From Siphonodentalium dalli (Eukaryota; Mollusca; Scaphopoda; Gadilida; Siphonodentaliidae), in NCBI GenBank assembly GCA_032622095.1, contig CP136068.1, forward strand, positions 55,204,025 to 55,268,024: DNA of 64,000 nt, in the 5' to 3' direction. This document shows, one piece after another, positions 1 to 12,278 of the stretch. How positions within the stretch are numbered: the stretch's first letter is position 1; each line of letters starts with the position of its first letter. Position numbers and translations under genes: made by a program. Under the pieces are notes generated by a model. It was not told the DNA's origin. It ran no database searches and worked only from the letters and a program-made list of their open reading frames with translations.

Positions 1-1030
1 ACTCGAAAATTAAGTGGGCCTTTAAACAAAGTCACAATTGCATTTAGGCTCATCTCATACTCGTCCATTCAGCGATATTCTACTGCGCAGTTTGTTATAG
101 CCTCCAGTATTTATTGAGCGTTATACCCCCAACTGTTATAATTCGCCTTTAGCAGGCGTACTCTTGCCTCAGATTATTGAGATATTAGGTCACACATAAT
201 CACATTAAATCGCATCGTAACATAGCAATTGTGTGGGCTCCTTGGCGTGAATATGTAATGAGAAATAAGGTCATACGTAATGACATTAAACTCAAGAAAA
301 CCCTCGAAAACAAAACAAAATCACATTTAATGTTTTACGTTATTTCCTTCATAAAAAGAATCTTCGTGATAATGAACCCTCTCGTTACTTTAGAATATAG
401 AATTAACCTTAAAATAAAAAAAATCTTTGGAACACAGAACCTTCGGAATAACGAACCTTCGGATTGGTGAACCTTCGGAATAGCGAACATTCAGAGAAAT
501 TTCGGAATAGTGGACCTTCGGAATAGTGAACCTTCGGAATAGAGCCATGCCCCCCAATATTCATATTATATGCCCAGAGTTCAAAGGTATTGACCCATAA
601 AATTCTAAACTTGGCCCTTAAAATAATGAACTCCAAATTGGAGCACACACAGAACACCACTTAAGTCAACTGAACCTATGTCATGTCCCAATGCGGGAGG
701 GTCCATATATACCACAACATTCATAGTATATGCCAAGAATTCAAAGGTATGGGCCCACGTAATGACATAAAATCTCAAGAAAACCAGCGAAAACAAAACA
801 AAATCACATTTAATGTTCTAAGTTAAGTTATTTCCTCCTGTATCTGTATCGGTGTGCGCGCATGATCAGTTCGGATGTGAGCGCACACTCCATATAAAGA
901 ATCTTTGTGAAAATGAACCCTCTCAAATTAGTCTCAATACTTTAAAATATAGAATTAACCTAAAAATAACAAAAACCTTCGGAATGGCGGACCTTCGGGA
1001 TAGCAAACCTTCATAATAGAAGCATGTCCC
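1..1030. repeat. Duplicated low-complexity block with 16-bp CTTCGGAATAG repeats
   Basis: Two diverged direct copies, about 280-600 and 740-1030, share the same order of phrases (AAAACAAAACAAAATCACAT, then a GAATCTT...GTGA...ATGAACCCTCTC segment, TAGAATTAACC, CCTTCGGAATA). Between 436 and 545 the phrase GAACCTTCGGAATAGTG is repeated about six times with a 16-bp period; a shorter run is at 975-1015. The second copy has an extra ~55 bp containing an imperfect GTGTGCGC...GCGCACAC hairpin (853-889). No gene is seen. Confidence 0.6.
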
Positions 1031-2320
1031 CACAATTACACCGGTGACGTAAACACATGTGCCAATCTTAGTTGTACTCTCGTAATTATCGGTACGATGA
1101 AACGGTGACGGAATCTGACGAGGTTTGCCGAATGTACAATCACCCAGTGAATTATCGATCGACCATGCGATACAAAAAAACCAAAAGCTATAAACACCAC
1201 ACTACGGTGGCGTAATAACAGTGTTGACACTATCATATTATTGCACATGAGAGTACCGTTACTAGTACATGTAGATGCTAATATGAGTAAGTCATTATCA
1301 AGTCTGGCTCTTCTTGAATTCAACTATCATAGTGATATTCAACTACATGTATTATAGCTTAATTGTACTACCATACACAATGTATACTGGTACGGTATAT
1401 ACGTAAACTCCAGGTTTTCTCTGTTTTTACTAAAACTTCATGGAATCATCTCACTTCGTAATGCACAACCACATTAAAGTGTACATGTATATAACACTAT
1501 AATTTTAAAAGAGAAAATGAGAAGGCATCAGATTCCAATATAAAAAGAATTCTACAGCTTATTGCAGGAGACCTGTTTATTTCATAATGGCAGAAGTACA
1601 TATGTGCATGTATGCCATTTGAATGACATTTTAATAACTTCTCACCAAGATGATTTCAAAATTCTAACTACTAGTACAAGTAAATCAGTTAAATAATCAA
1701 AAATGCCAGCACCGATATATATACTGTACTACATGTAGTAGGTACCGTACATGAGATATTGTCACCACTTCATAATAGTTGAATATATATGGTACATGTA
1801 CCGGTACAATGGAATTCAAGTTGTATCAGACCTGTTGTTTGGCATAACCAATGTACCAGTAAGTGACTTTGGTGATCACTGTTAGTCATTGATTTTGATA
1901 ACATAAGTTCATGATTTTTACAAAATAATTTTAATGAATCAAAACCATGTGCAGCCGCATGTGTAACATGTAACTGTCGTTGTCCATTAGTCATTATCCA
2001 AGTCTGGTTTAGTCTTGATCTAATGATCAAAGGCGGAATGTTACTAGTATGTACCGGTAACTTATTATCATGATCCGGGAGTACTGATGAATTATAATCC
2101 ATTTCACAGCATTGTCCATGTCTGCATGTATCATGACATGTTTGGTAAACATCCTCACTCGATTCACTGACACTGGTGAGTGGTGCCATTGCCATTCTAA
2201 TTCTCCATATCATGTTCTACCCTTCACAAGTTCACACACATGTAGCTACTGTACTTCTAATCAGTCTAATGTACTATTCAGAATGATAGAATCTGAATGA
2301 ACATTCAATGACCTTTTACG
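1031..2320. other. AT-rich stretch, no recognised gene
   Basis: Many short palindromes (TACTAGTAC, GTACCGGTAC, ACATGTAC) recur here. The longest open frame is 147 codons on the minus strand (1770-2213). It has eight cysteines in the first half of its translation or scattered after it, but no motif, splice context or family that I recognise. I do not call it a gene. Confidence 0.3.
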
Positions 2321-2325
2321 GCATC

Positions 2326-2380
2326 AGCGTTGACTGCATTTCAGCGTTGACTGCATTTCAGCGTTGACTGCATTTCAGCA
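2326..2380. repeat. 17-bp tandem repeat, about 3.3 copies
   Basis: CAGCGTTGACTGCATTT is repeated three times in a row with no visible mismatch, then continues as CAGCATTGAAG. Confidence 0.85.
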
Positions 2381-2692
2381 TTGAAGGGATGAGGAGTCCA
2401 GAATAGAACTATAATCATCATATTTTGCAATAATCATTACATTCACATTGTTTGCATTCTTCCATTGGGGTCAATCAGTGCTATTCTGTATTCACTTATT
2501 CGAGTCAATCAATGTCCATGATAATAACAGCTGAATACGGCATAGTCTGACCTGCCACACTCAGTGACTCACACACAGTGTCTGTGACCAGTCCAGTGTT
2601 AGTGCAGTCATGAACGTAGTGCGCATCCTTCTACGCTGGAAGCAGCAATCTGCGAAAGCGGTCATGTTGACCAACTTCACCGGGAGCTCATA

Positions 2693-4518
2693 AAAGCCGA
2701 ACACAACCGAACACAACCGAACATAACCGAACACAAGTACAAATAATGGGAAAGTTCATGAATAAAGTTCATAGGCATGTGTATTCATGTTCACACTATT
2801 AATATACGAAGTTTGGTGGAGTTTGGGCCAATAATAAGTGTTTTATTCGATATTGTGTAAGACGCGTTTAGTGTTCGGCATAGAAAAGCCGAACACAAGC
2901 TAGCTAGCTTATGTTCGACACTCATGCAGTCACCGGTAATTAATTAACACATAGATGTGGCGTTAGCTGGCGTTTGAGATATATAACTCTATATAGAGTT
3001 AGAGTCTACTAAATATACGACCACCTTGTAAATTCAGACATATGTATTCACGTTCAACCTATTACTATATATACGAAGTTTGGTGGAGTTTGCTTCAATA
3101 ATGAGTGTTTTGTTAGATGTTTTGTATAACGCGTTTGTGTTCGGCATAGAAAAGCCGAACACAAACTTCTGTCTCGTGGATTAGTTTATCCGCTGATAGG
3201 TGATAAGTAATATCTGCCAGATGGGATTTGGCAGGCTTTATTCGCGAGAAAAACGTATTGTTGTCCATTTTCGTCTGCATTCTCACTAAAATGTTTTATC
3301 CCCACCCCGTTATTATTACAAGTACATTCGTACAATATGGTAGTTTAGATGGATCATACTGGACAAATGCGAACATATCAGCACGCCCCGGACTTCTAAG
3401 AAGTAGTAAATATGTTGAATACGAATAAAGAGCGTTTCGTATTGTATCTTTTTAAAAGTCTGATATGCATGAATTTAAGATCTTATTTTATTTTCAAAAA
3501 TGTGTCTGATATGACAGGAATGTGATATGAAAGGAATGAAGATTATTTATTTTGCGCTCAAGATACTTTTTGACGTTTGCTGGGGTTGATTGATCTAGTT
3601 TTGCATGTCTTTACTCTTTTAGTCTGACATGGCTTCTTGGCAATAGCCCCGTTTTTCGGTATCGTCAAACGTTAAACACTTTGAGTTGTAGCCTTTCCAT
3701 GAAGTTACATAAATATTTATTTTTGTAATTATTGGTTATGACATGTCTGCATGTTTGCGACCTCTTCGTAAATTAAGCATTTGTCTATTGTATACCAGGA
3801 GACCTTTCTCACTGTTAAAACATTTACCAACTTATTCGCTCACCTTTTCTTGACTCTCAGTCTTACTCATGTTTCTCGTCAAGTTTTGGGAGAGGACTTA
3901 CAAAAAAGCCACAACAGGCTTGTTGTCTCATCCCTTTCCAATCACCCATAATCACCCATTAGCATTTTTGTAAAATATTCATCTTGTTTTGTATTGTGTA
4001 TAAATATTGTTTACACCAAGTTTTGCTTCATGTGACGAGTGCATAAGGTATGTGTACTAGCGGGAAAACTTATTTGTCACTCAACGTTTTTACAATTGTT
4101 GTCTTTCACGACGGGGCCTATCAAAAGCATGTTTCTATAATAGTAGGCGCCAATAAACACTGAAACTATTTGTCAAAACACTGAACTACAATAGGTGAGA
4201 TACCGCCATCATGCAACAACAATTAAAGCCTTTCGGATTAGTGACCATGTCAGATATTAATTATCACCTAGCTATAGACAGCCGTTAGACTAATCCACGA
4301 CAAAATTATAACTTGTGTTCGGCTTTTCTATGCCGAACACAAAACGCGTTTTACAAAGTATCGAATAAAACAATTATTATTGGCCCGAACTCCACCAAAC
4401 TTCGTATAGTAATAGTGTGAACATGAATACACATGCCTATGAACTTTATTCGTTATATTTCCCATTATTTGGACTTGTGTTCGGTTATGTTCGGTTGTGT
4501 TCGGTTGTGTTCGGCTTT
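2693..4518. mobile_element. Foldback-type DNA transposon, 1.83 kb, long inverted ends of 10-bp units, TA flanks
   Basis: The ends are mirror images for about 205 bp (2693-2898 against 4312-4518). Each end starts AAAGCCGAACACAACCGAAC, that is, four tandem copies of a 10-mer near CCGAACACAA, and is flanked by TA (2691-2692, 4519-4520). Each arm finishes in a perfect 9-bp-stem hairpin GTGTTCGGC-ATAGAAAA-GCCGAACAC (2871-2896, 4315-4340). A third, internal arm copy with the same hairpin is at 3137-3162, and 3137-3240 pairs with 4225-4340. The middle (3440-4200) has no long ORF, so the element is non-autonomous. A TA duplication fits Tc1/mariner-like or other TA-targeting transposases; the superfamily is not settled. 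Confidence 0.8.
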
Positions 4519-5104
4519 TATACGTACCGACTTCGGGACACCAAGTCCAGTGTGCGATATTCGGATTGGTCCCGTCACTTCACATGATATTTTCTGATAA
4601 TTAAGCGGTATTTCTAACATCCAACGGGTTAAAACAGTCTATATCTAATCCGTTGTGTACACGAAAGAATGAGATACACATTTTCTGCGAATAATGAACG
4701 AAACAAGCAGATATGACAGATGAAAAAACTATTTATTTTTAACACATAAAAATTCGGAAATTCCACACCGGAAGTGTGAAATAACGTACTCTAACTCTGG
4801 GAACAATTTATCCCCAATTTCATGTACAAGAATGTTTAAACATTATCATAACATATTCGACTTGTTTTTAATTTGTTTTCGTGAAAAGGAATGATAAAAG
4901 GCACAATAAACATATCTAGAACGACAACTAAATCCAAATTAGCCATTTCCCCGTCATATTTCGGTCAGGCAAGCGAGGTACAAAAATGTATGAATCTGAG
5001 TACGAAAGTCGGAGTGTTCCTCTATCGTATTGCAATAATCGCCAACCTATTATAATATAAAAAGCTATGCAGGGGGATAACTCGGAAAAAAAATTATTGT
5101 TGCG
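4519..5104. other. AT-rich, no feature seen
   Basis: Sequence between the foldback element and the LINE fragment. I see no ORF, repeat or motif that I can support. Confidence 0.4.
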
Positions 5105-5573
5105 GAAAAAGTCTCATTGTGAGACTTTAAATCATGGAATGACATACCCACAGAAATAACAGATGCCGAATCTATCGCAGACTTCAAATTTTATCTCGAA
5201 TTAATAGATCCTACACTAAAACCACCATCATACTTATGTACAGGTCGTAGAACGCTTAACGTTGCCCATGCCAAGTTGCGGAACAAATGCGGTAGCCTAC
5301 GTACGGTCTGATGTGTTTCAAAAATTATATCTCTGACATCCCCCAATGCCATTGTGGAAATCCATTCGAAGATACTTACCACTACCTCTGGGCGTGTCCC
5401 CTATTCCACGCCGAAATAATGGAAATGTGTCAAGAATATAAAGAAGGACTGAAAATTACACTATCAATTATTTACTTCTCGGAATTCCCGATACCTCAAA
5501 TAGAAGAAACATTATTCTCTTCAAAATTGTCCATCGATATATAACAGCGACTAAACGATTCGAAGTCGGATGA
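5105..5573 (+). pseudogene. LINE (non-LTR retrotransposon) reverse-transcriptase C-terminal fragment, frameshifted
   Basis: Frame one reads DFKSWNDIPTEITDAESIAD and ends LNVAHAKLRNKCGSLRTV-stop near 5310. Frame two continues NYISDIPQCHCGNPFEDTYH, then YLWACPLFHAE. Frame three gives KIVHRYITATKRFEVG-stop at 5571. WN-x-(I/L)-P...S...FK, (H/A)xLR-x-(K/R)C, and CxCG...E(D/N)xxHY...CPLF are the usual order at the C terminus of jockey/CR1-like LINE ORF2 proteins in invertebrates. Two frameshifts and no upstream RT motifs show a dead 5'-truncated copy. Confidence 0.8.
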
Positions 5574-6679
5574 TCAAACCGCATTTCAGAATAGCCACAA
5601 AAAAGCAAATTAGTCACAAAATCGGTTTTGGCACCTCCCACCCCAAACCCAAAACCCACTCATTTGTAAATGTAAATATGTGTAACCTATATATGATATT
5701 GAATCTTTCCTTCGCCATTTTGTATTAATTAAATTATTGTAAACAGGGAGAGCTACCGATTTGTGGAGTCCGGATTTTTTTTATGGGTAATTTGTATTGC
5801 CAATTCTTCTCCTGCGTGACTTCTTATAGCATGATCGAATGCTTGACAAAATGTGTTGCCAATTTGATGGCACGTCATGCACTCATACATCTCCATATCA
5901 GCTGGACCCATGTCTGGAATATATAGAGTAAATAATTGCTAAAGGATTGCTGTGTTCATGGATTGTATATATGTAGCCATTAGAAGTGATATTCTGGCCG
6001 AAATACAAGTCCGAAATCGGACAACGGAGACATTATTGATGGTCAGTTTAACTCCTGAAATTAATTAGGTATACAGCTGAGGTAATGGAATTATTTGTGT
6101 CAGAGTTAATTTATGTCAGCGGAAGATTCAAAATATTGTTCCATAAAATAGTCCAGGTAGACTCCATTTTGTGCATCGTACTGTTTGTTCAAAATTTACC
6201 ACACATGTCCAAACTGTGTGTGGTAAGGACAATTATGGTGAGCCACTCGTTGAATTTGAATATATTCGTGCACTCATGACAATTAGGTTCAATCAAAAAG
6301 CTGTATATATGTCACTAGTATATGGAACTTTTGTAATCATAAAACACTCTCTAAATATACGCCCATATGTGGTATATCGCATTGGGACTTAGGATGACCC
6401 GTATTATGTGTCGATATTATTGTATATCCACCAGCTTGTGCAAATAGACGGTTTCGCTTTCTCGGGTGTAACCTTGGAACCCCACCATCTTTGGTCGAAG
6501 GTAATATTTTACTTTCATAAAACGATACTAGTATATCGTTTATACTGTGTTTATATTGTGTTATTTTCGAGAACATCATATCATGTGACTTATTTCCACG
6601 AAAACAATATACATTGTGTCTTATTTTGGACAAATTCTAGCACATTATAAAATAAAGTTAATCTATAGTTTTTAAATGC
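5574..6679. other. AT-rich, no gene recognised
   Basis: The first part (to about 5745) may be the 3' tail of the LINE fragment. The rest has only short overlapping frames on both strands with no recognisable product. Confidence 0.4.
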
Positions 6680-7845
6680 AAGACAGTCAAAGACTGTGGG
6701 GTCGCTCACCAGACTGAAAAGACTGATAAGACTGGGACTCTTGAGACCATAACAGTCAGAACTTTTCATAATAACTTTAAAAGAAGCGGATCTACACAGG
6801 ATATGTGGCTAGAGAGGCTTCATGTCGATCAGCGAATATCTACCTTTAAATGACCAATGGAACACTACAGATCCCCCTCCAGCTCAACATATCCCCTCCT
6901 GACCGGGCTCCAGATTCCCAAGTCTTAGGTTAGAATTTCACAACTGACGTCTCAAACTTTCTCAATTGTTCGAAATTTCCAATCTCACAAGCACCGTTTT
7001 ATAAACTATTTAGACATGTTTGAAGCCCAATTATCCATGAACCCGAAAACAACATATATATGTCAAGATTAATCAGTCAGGTAGTTCCAAGGTAGATGTT
7101 TTAAGTGAAGTCCCCATAGCCCCGTCATTTCTTGACAGGTTGACCTCATGTTAACAAATCTGAATCTCAGTCACTAAAGGATCCTCCATACTATATGTAA
7201 GCTAAATAGTCCAACCTCTCTTGAGAAGACATTTTTAAGTATTACTATAGAGACATACAGTTATGTCCCTGGTCCCAGTCTATTTAATCTGGTGACCCCA
7301 TCTGAATAAATTTGAATCCCAGATACCAAAGAACCCTTCATACTAAATATCAATAAAATAGACCTGATGGTCTGTGTGAAGGAAGCATATTAAGAGGAAA
7401 ACTTTCCTTTGCTTGACCCCTAGTTGACAAGTTGACCCCATTTAAAACCAATGACCCCATTTGAAGAAAAAAATCTGAACTCCAGGTCACCCAAGGACTG
7501 TTCATACCAAATATGAACCCGTTCAACCTGATGGTACAGCAGAAGAGGTAGTTTTTAAGAATTACTATGGAGAGCAAGAGTTATGGCCCTGCCTTCATAA
7601 CCATTTGATAGAGTGACCTCATTTAAACAAATATGAATGTAAGTCACCTAGGGAACATCTACACCAAATATGAACCCATTCAGTCTAGAGAAGATGTGAG
7701 CTCAAAAATTACATTTCATTGAACAAATCTGTAAATCACCCCCCCCCCCCCCCAACACAGTGGCGACATCCCTGCAAGAATATGACATACATCATTTATT
7801 TGGATGCCTATTGCCTTAACAAAATTACCATGACCTGGAAAACCA

Positions 7846-7902
7846 GTGCATTCTCTTTTATATGGGAGGCTTCCCATGGGAGCATATATAAGAGAATGCA
7901 CA
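7846..7902. repeat. Palindromic hairpin, GTGCATTCTCTT arms
   Basis: Left arm GTGCATTCTCTTTTATAT pairs with right arm ATATATAAGAGAATGCAC; a second inner stem is GGGAGGCTTCCC. The same design occurs twice at 21433-21590. Confidence 0.75.
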
Positions 7903-8411
7903 AGCACAGGGTCTCACCAGCACAACTCTGGTCATGAAATGGTTAATATTAATAGTAAAAATAAACTTTATCTTTCAAACAGGCAATTTGTATCTGAGAT
8001 AAACATGGGATAAAATTACATTCATAAAGCCACTATCAGCAACAAGAATGTCTGGGAGACCTGTTGACAAGATAATTAATGATGGCACAAACATTTGCCC
8101 AGTGATACCAATGTATTGTGTTACTCCTACAGCTGTGTTCAAAACAAGGATTTACATCCACACCTAAATATTTAAACCCATTTGGTCTTTAATATGTATC
8201 TGGAGAAGAAAACAATTGATGGACGGATAGAGACATAATGACAGATGGATGGATGGGAAAACAGTCTGACATAGATACTGACAAATTCAATCCAATATAC
8301 CCCCCCCCCCCCCCAAGTTTTCTTTTCAGGGTATAATGAGTTCAATTGGATACTGGTGGTTAAGAACATAATATTCGAACAGCCAAGCCTGAACATAGTG
8401 TCTGACATTTG

Positions 8412-8504
8412 CACAATGAGGTCCCCACAGGGTGAATTTAATGACACAATCCTGCAATGCGGGCTAGCATCACCAAATTCACCCTCTGAGGACCTCATTC
8501 TGTG
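8412..8504. repeat. Small foldback repeat (AATGAGGTCC...GGGTGAATTTA arms), copy 1
   Basis: About 35 bp at the left (ATGAGGTCC..CAGGGTGAATTTA) is the inverted complement of the right side (AAATTCACCCTCTGAGGACC). A second copy is at 8701-8793. Confidence 0.75.
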
Positions 8505-8700
8505 TAGGCCTCAACTGCTATGGGAGACATAGCATTAGATTGAAGTTCTCCAGTTAAAGTTGGTGATGTGCACCCACTGGGCACCTCAATTATGCATTTT
8601 ATATTCACAAATTATGGGATATAGAAACTAAATAGAAGGGAAAAAGTAAGTAAAAATGTCAATTTAAGTGCCTATATACTTCCCAGAAGATGAGGCTTAA

Positions 8701-8793
8701 GCAGAATGAGGACCCTGGCTAGTGTATTTGGTGATGCTAGACTGCTGTGCAGGGTAGCATAACTAAATTCACCCTCTGGGAACCTCATTCTGC
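8701..8793. repeat. Small foldback repeat, copy 2
   Basis: Same size and arms as the copy at 8412-8504 (GCAGAATGAGGACC at left; AAATTCACCCTCTGGGAACC at right). Arms are more diverged from each other here. Confidence 0.7.
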
Positions 8794-9027
8794 AAATGCC
8801 AGACACACTAAATTCAGGTTAGAGAACAATAATTTGTTTTTATTTTAATAACACACATTGGCATGAGTGCTGTCTGGTGCATTACGTTCACACCTGTCAG
8901 CCTGATAAACATCTCAATTGATGCCTATGTGTGTATTTATATTAACTCTCTCTGTCTGTAGCTAATACAATTGACTTAATATGCTGGTGGGGGAGATCCT
9001 GTAAGTTAGGAAATGAGATAGGGTGGA

Positions 9028-9071
9028 ATGCTGTTGGTTGGGGGCAGGGTGGGGTTCTGGGTCATGTGGGG
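9028..9071 (+). other. G-quadruplex-forming motif in family A copy 1
   Basis: G-tracts of three or more separated by short loops: GGGGG-CA-GGG-T-GGGG-TTCT-GGG. The corresponding part of copy 2 also has a G-rich run. Confidence 0.55.
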
Positions 9072-9860
9072 GAAGGGTGATAAATTTTTTTGTATGTTAA
9101 ATTGATCAAGGAGTTCCTGAATTTTTTATTATTTTTTTGGGAATTATGGCCCTGCCTGCACCCGAATTTGACCCAGTGACCCCATTTGAACAAATCTGAA
9201 CCCCAGTCATTCAATGACCCCACATACCAAATATAAACTAAATCGGCACAATGGTTATAGACAAGAAGTCGTTATAAGAATTACCAAGGAGGAATATAGT
9301 TATGGCCTGGTTTCGCAACTGTTTGACACAGTGACCTCATTTGAACAAATCTGAATGACAGTCACCTAGGGAACATCCACACCAAATATGATCAAAATAC
9401 AAAAATGTAATTTTTTGGTTTTTAGAGTTATGTCCCTGGCTCTGCCCCTAATGACCCAGTGATCCAATTTGAACAAATCTGATTCCCAGTCACCCAAGGT
9501 CCCTCAGTACCAAATATAAGCTAAATCGGCCCAATATTTTTGTAGAAAAAGTCATTGTAAGAATTACTATGAGTTATGGCCCTGGTTTCTCAACTAATTG
9601 ACCGGGTGACCTCATTTGAACAAATCTGAACACCAGTCACCCAAGGACCCTCCATACCAAATATTAGCTAAATCGGCACAATGGTTATGGACAAGAAGTT
9701 GTTGTAAGAATTACTGTGGAGGAATAGAGTTATGACCCTGGTTTCGCAACTATTTGACCCAGTGACCTCATTTGAACAAATCTGAATGAGAGTCACCTAG
9801 GGAACATCCACACCAAATATGAACCAATTTGGTATGATGGTTTCAGAGGAGAAGATGTTG

Positions 9861-9925
9861 ACGGACGGACAGACGGACAGACAGACGGACAGACGGACAG
9901 ACAGACGGACGGACGGACGACGGAC
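9861..9925. repeat. ACGG/ACAG microsatellite of family A copy 1
   Basis: Runs of GACGGACAGACGGACAG and GACGGACGGACGGACGACGG directly before the terminal hairpin. Open frames across it are artefacts of the repeat (Arg/Pro/Ser/Val runs). Confidence 0.9.
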
Positions 9926-9975
9926 GAGGAGTGATGACTATAGCTCCACCGGAGACTTCGTCTCAGGTGAGCTAA

Positions 9976-10959
9976 TAAAAGACTACCATTGACACAAGAG
10001 AGTGGGGTTTTCATGGTTACTCCTGATAGTTAAAGTGCTAATTGAGATAACAAACAAGGGCAAATCTCAAAACATTGGACATTCACAGGACTATTTGTAG
10101 GGTGATCTGATGCATCTCAGATCTTGACTGGGACATTTGATCATTTTAATAAACTTTGTTAGCACAAGTATCAATATTGGCTGTGGAGATGTTGAAATGT
10201 ACATTTGTGGCATGTGAATATCAAGTCAGAAACGTGCAATATGGTGATAACCGGCCGTAAAGGGCATTTTACATGGTGTAATCGAAAGTTTACCAGACGT
10301 TCAATACAAATAATAAAAAAATTACCGGACGTTCAATGTTTTTTTGTCAGATTTTATCGGGCGTTTTTACCACGCTTTGAAATCGGGCTCGTATGTCGAG
10401 AAAACACAGGAAACAGGGGACAAACGCTAAGCGTGGCTTTCAATGGGATATTAAGGCATCCATGCACACCATACCATGTCTTAATTGTTATAAAATAAGA
10501 CATCGTATAGTTTGAAAAATGTGCTTTTGATCGCAAACGTGACGTGTTTTTAGCACGACAATAGGAGGTTTAACCTTGATTTACGAGAGAACTAGACACG
10601 ACACTGAAACGAAATTATTACGAAAATGTAGCGAAACATACCCCTCATCGAGGCAGAGTGGCACCCGGCCTGGGATTTTTACACAATTTGAGGGAAAGAC
10701 GAAAATATACGTACCGTAGTCAGTCTGAGGTGAGCTACGTTTATTTATGGCTGATTACCGCAAACCAGCTGGCGTTCACTTCCGTCCATACACAGTGAAT
10801 TTGTGCAGGTAATTTAAGACATAGTTTCGTTCTATCTTAAATACAAGTCAGTATTTTATTAGCAGGTAGCCATTCTAAAGGTCAATCCACACCGGACGCG
10901 AGAGCGCGATTATAACGGCCGTTTTCTGTCGTCCGTGGCAGTTCAAAGCGCGCGATTTT
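9976..10959. other. Unannotated sequence, no gene seen
   Basis: The longest frame (97 codons, plus strand, 10205-10498) has no recognised motif. Near 10885 a GC-richer patch (CCACACCGGACGCGAGAGCG) resembles the ends of the next element and may be part of an older copy. Confidence 0.4.
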
Positions 10960-11586
10960 TATATTCACACCGCAAGCGACTGAATCGCTGATCACGAGGC
11001 GATCACAGCATCGATTCTATGCTTCGTTGATTTCTCGCTTTGTGGCAAACCAGCGGGATATAATTTGGTCGCTGTCAAATAGGATATGTATACGCGCGTA
11101 TTCCTCCTATTTGAAGACGACACATTCATTCATCGTCGCGATAACAAAGGTGGTGGAGGACTTTAGCGACATGCTGATAACTGAAGTGCAAGGAAAATGA
11201 GAAGAGAAAATGCCTGTTAAGAGCTCGAACTAATAACAGGATCGTCTGGTTAATTTTTGGTCCAAATCTATTCCAAGCTTGTGAAGTCACTTGCCCACAA
11301 TTTGCCCCCCCCCCCGATAAAAAAACTCACAAACTGGAATTATAGAATGAAATTCAATTAAACGCAATTGGTATGAGAATTTAGGAAGCTCGCGCACCAT
11401 TCCACTTGACATACTACATTTGACAATTAAATGAGTTTGAAAAACTCTTACATGTACAGCAAATTCTGATTATAATGTCCATATACATTGTATTTGTGAC
11501 CTGCCTGTAAATGATGCACTCAAACGATTATCTACCCAAACCATCGCGCGCGACGAAGCGATCCAGTCACTTTCGGTGTGAATATA
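10960..11586. mobile_element. MITE-like element with 30-bp inverted ends (TATATTCACACCG)
   Basis: Left end TATATTCACACCGCAAGCGA and right end (complement) TATATTCACACCGAAAGTGA match over 30 bp with three differences. TATA at both ends may be the target duplication but is palindromic, so this is not proof. About 627 bp, no ORF of note. A poly-C run is at 11306-11316. Confidence 0.55.
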
Positions 11587-12104
11587 CATATAAATAACTT
11601 TACACTGAAATGGCCATCCGAGTTGACAATTTTCCAATCTAATTATTTGGACAGTTTTAGGTATCAGTTGGAAAAATCTAACTCAATGGGGCAGATGCAA
11701 ATGAAGTTCCATATAGAGTTTGAAATTTTGGCCCTCAAGGTTAAGTGTACATCCACATGACAGTCCTATGTTTGGCACCTCACTCCGCCGCTAACGGCGA
11801 CCCTCTAGCAACGTCTCTCATGTGCTCGCCAATTATGTAGACATCAAACCCGACATATCTCATTAATGCTCAGATTTTCACTTTCCAGCTGTGTCGATGC
11901 TGCAAGGAAGGGAGGATTGAACAGAGGCTCATCACTTTCGAGGTTTGCATCGACGGCGGGGAGGAGTTACACAACACGGGATTAACTACCGTAGTTAACA
12001 ACCTCCAAGAGTGCTCATGTCAGGAGTGCGCATAGACAACAAGAGTGGCCGTAACTGGATTATACATACACTTAACTTACGTGACCACATTGGACATTAT
12101 GAAT
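11587..12104. other. No feature recognised
   Basis: A 60-codon plus-strand frame begins inside the preceding element and is not convincing. I see no splice or family context. Confidence 0.4.
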
Positions 12105-12278
12105 AACTGGATTGGACATACATGCATATAACTGGTGTTGACATATATACCCATATACCTGGATTGGACACATGCATGCATAACTATAGATTGGACATAC
12201 GCACGCATAGCTGGATGGACATACACATAACAGAATTGGACATACACATAACAGAATTGGACATAACTAGATATGACA
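12105..12278. repeat. Degenerate minisatellite, GGATTGGACATAC units
   Basis: Phrases ATTGGACATACACATAACAG and close variants recur about seven times at irregular 24-40-bp spacing. Overlapping frames on both strands are repeat artefacts. Confidence 0.75.

Larger units (their letters stand above)
6680..9975 (+). mobile_element. Family A element, copy 1 (tandem-core, ACGG microsatellite, terminal hairpin; Helentron/HINE-like)
   Basis: Starts AAGACAGTCAAAGACTGTGG, followed by GCTCACCAGACT (6704-6715). The body holds degenerate ~150-160-bp units with fixed phrases (TGACCTCATTTGAACAAATC, CCATACCAAATAT, GAGTTATGGCCCTGG). It then has a GAC/ACGG microsatellite (9861-9925) and a hairpin AGCTCCACCGGAGAC-TTC-GTCTCAGGTGAGCT (9942-9973) ending GCTAA. 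The 5' GCTCACC-AGAC is the complement of the 3' stem GTCTCAGGTGAGC, the arrangement of subterminal inverted repeats known in Helentrons and their non-autonomous HINEs. No RepHel protein is encoded. The middle (7736-9100) differs from copy 2 and carries extra palindromic inserts. Confidence 0.75.

Noticed and set aside
1770-2213. 147-codon minus-strand frame
   Set aside because: The longest frame in the first 20 kb, but no motif, signal peptide, splice support or family recognised; in 64 kb such a frame can arise by chance.
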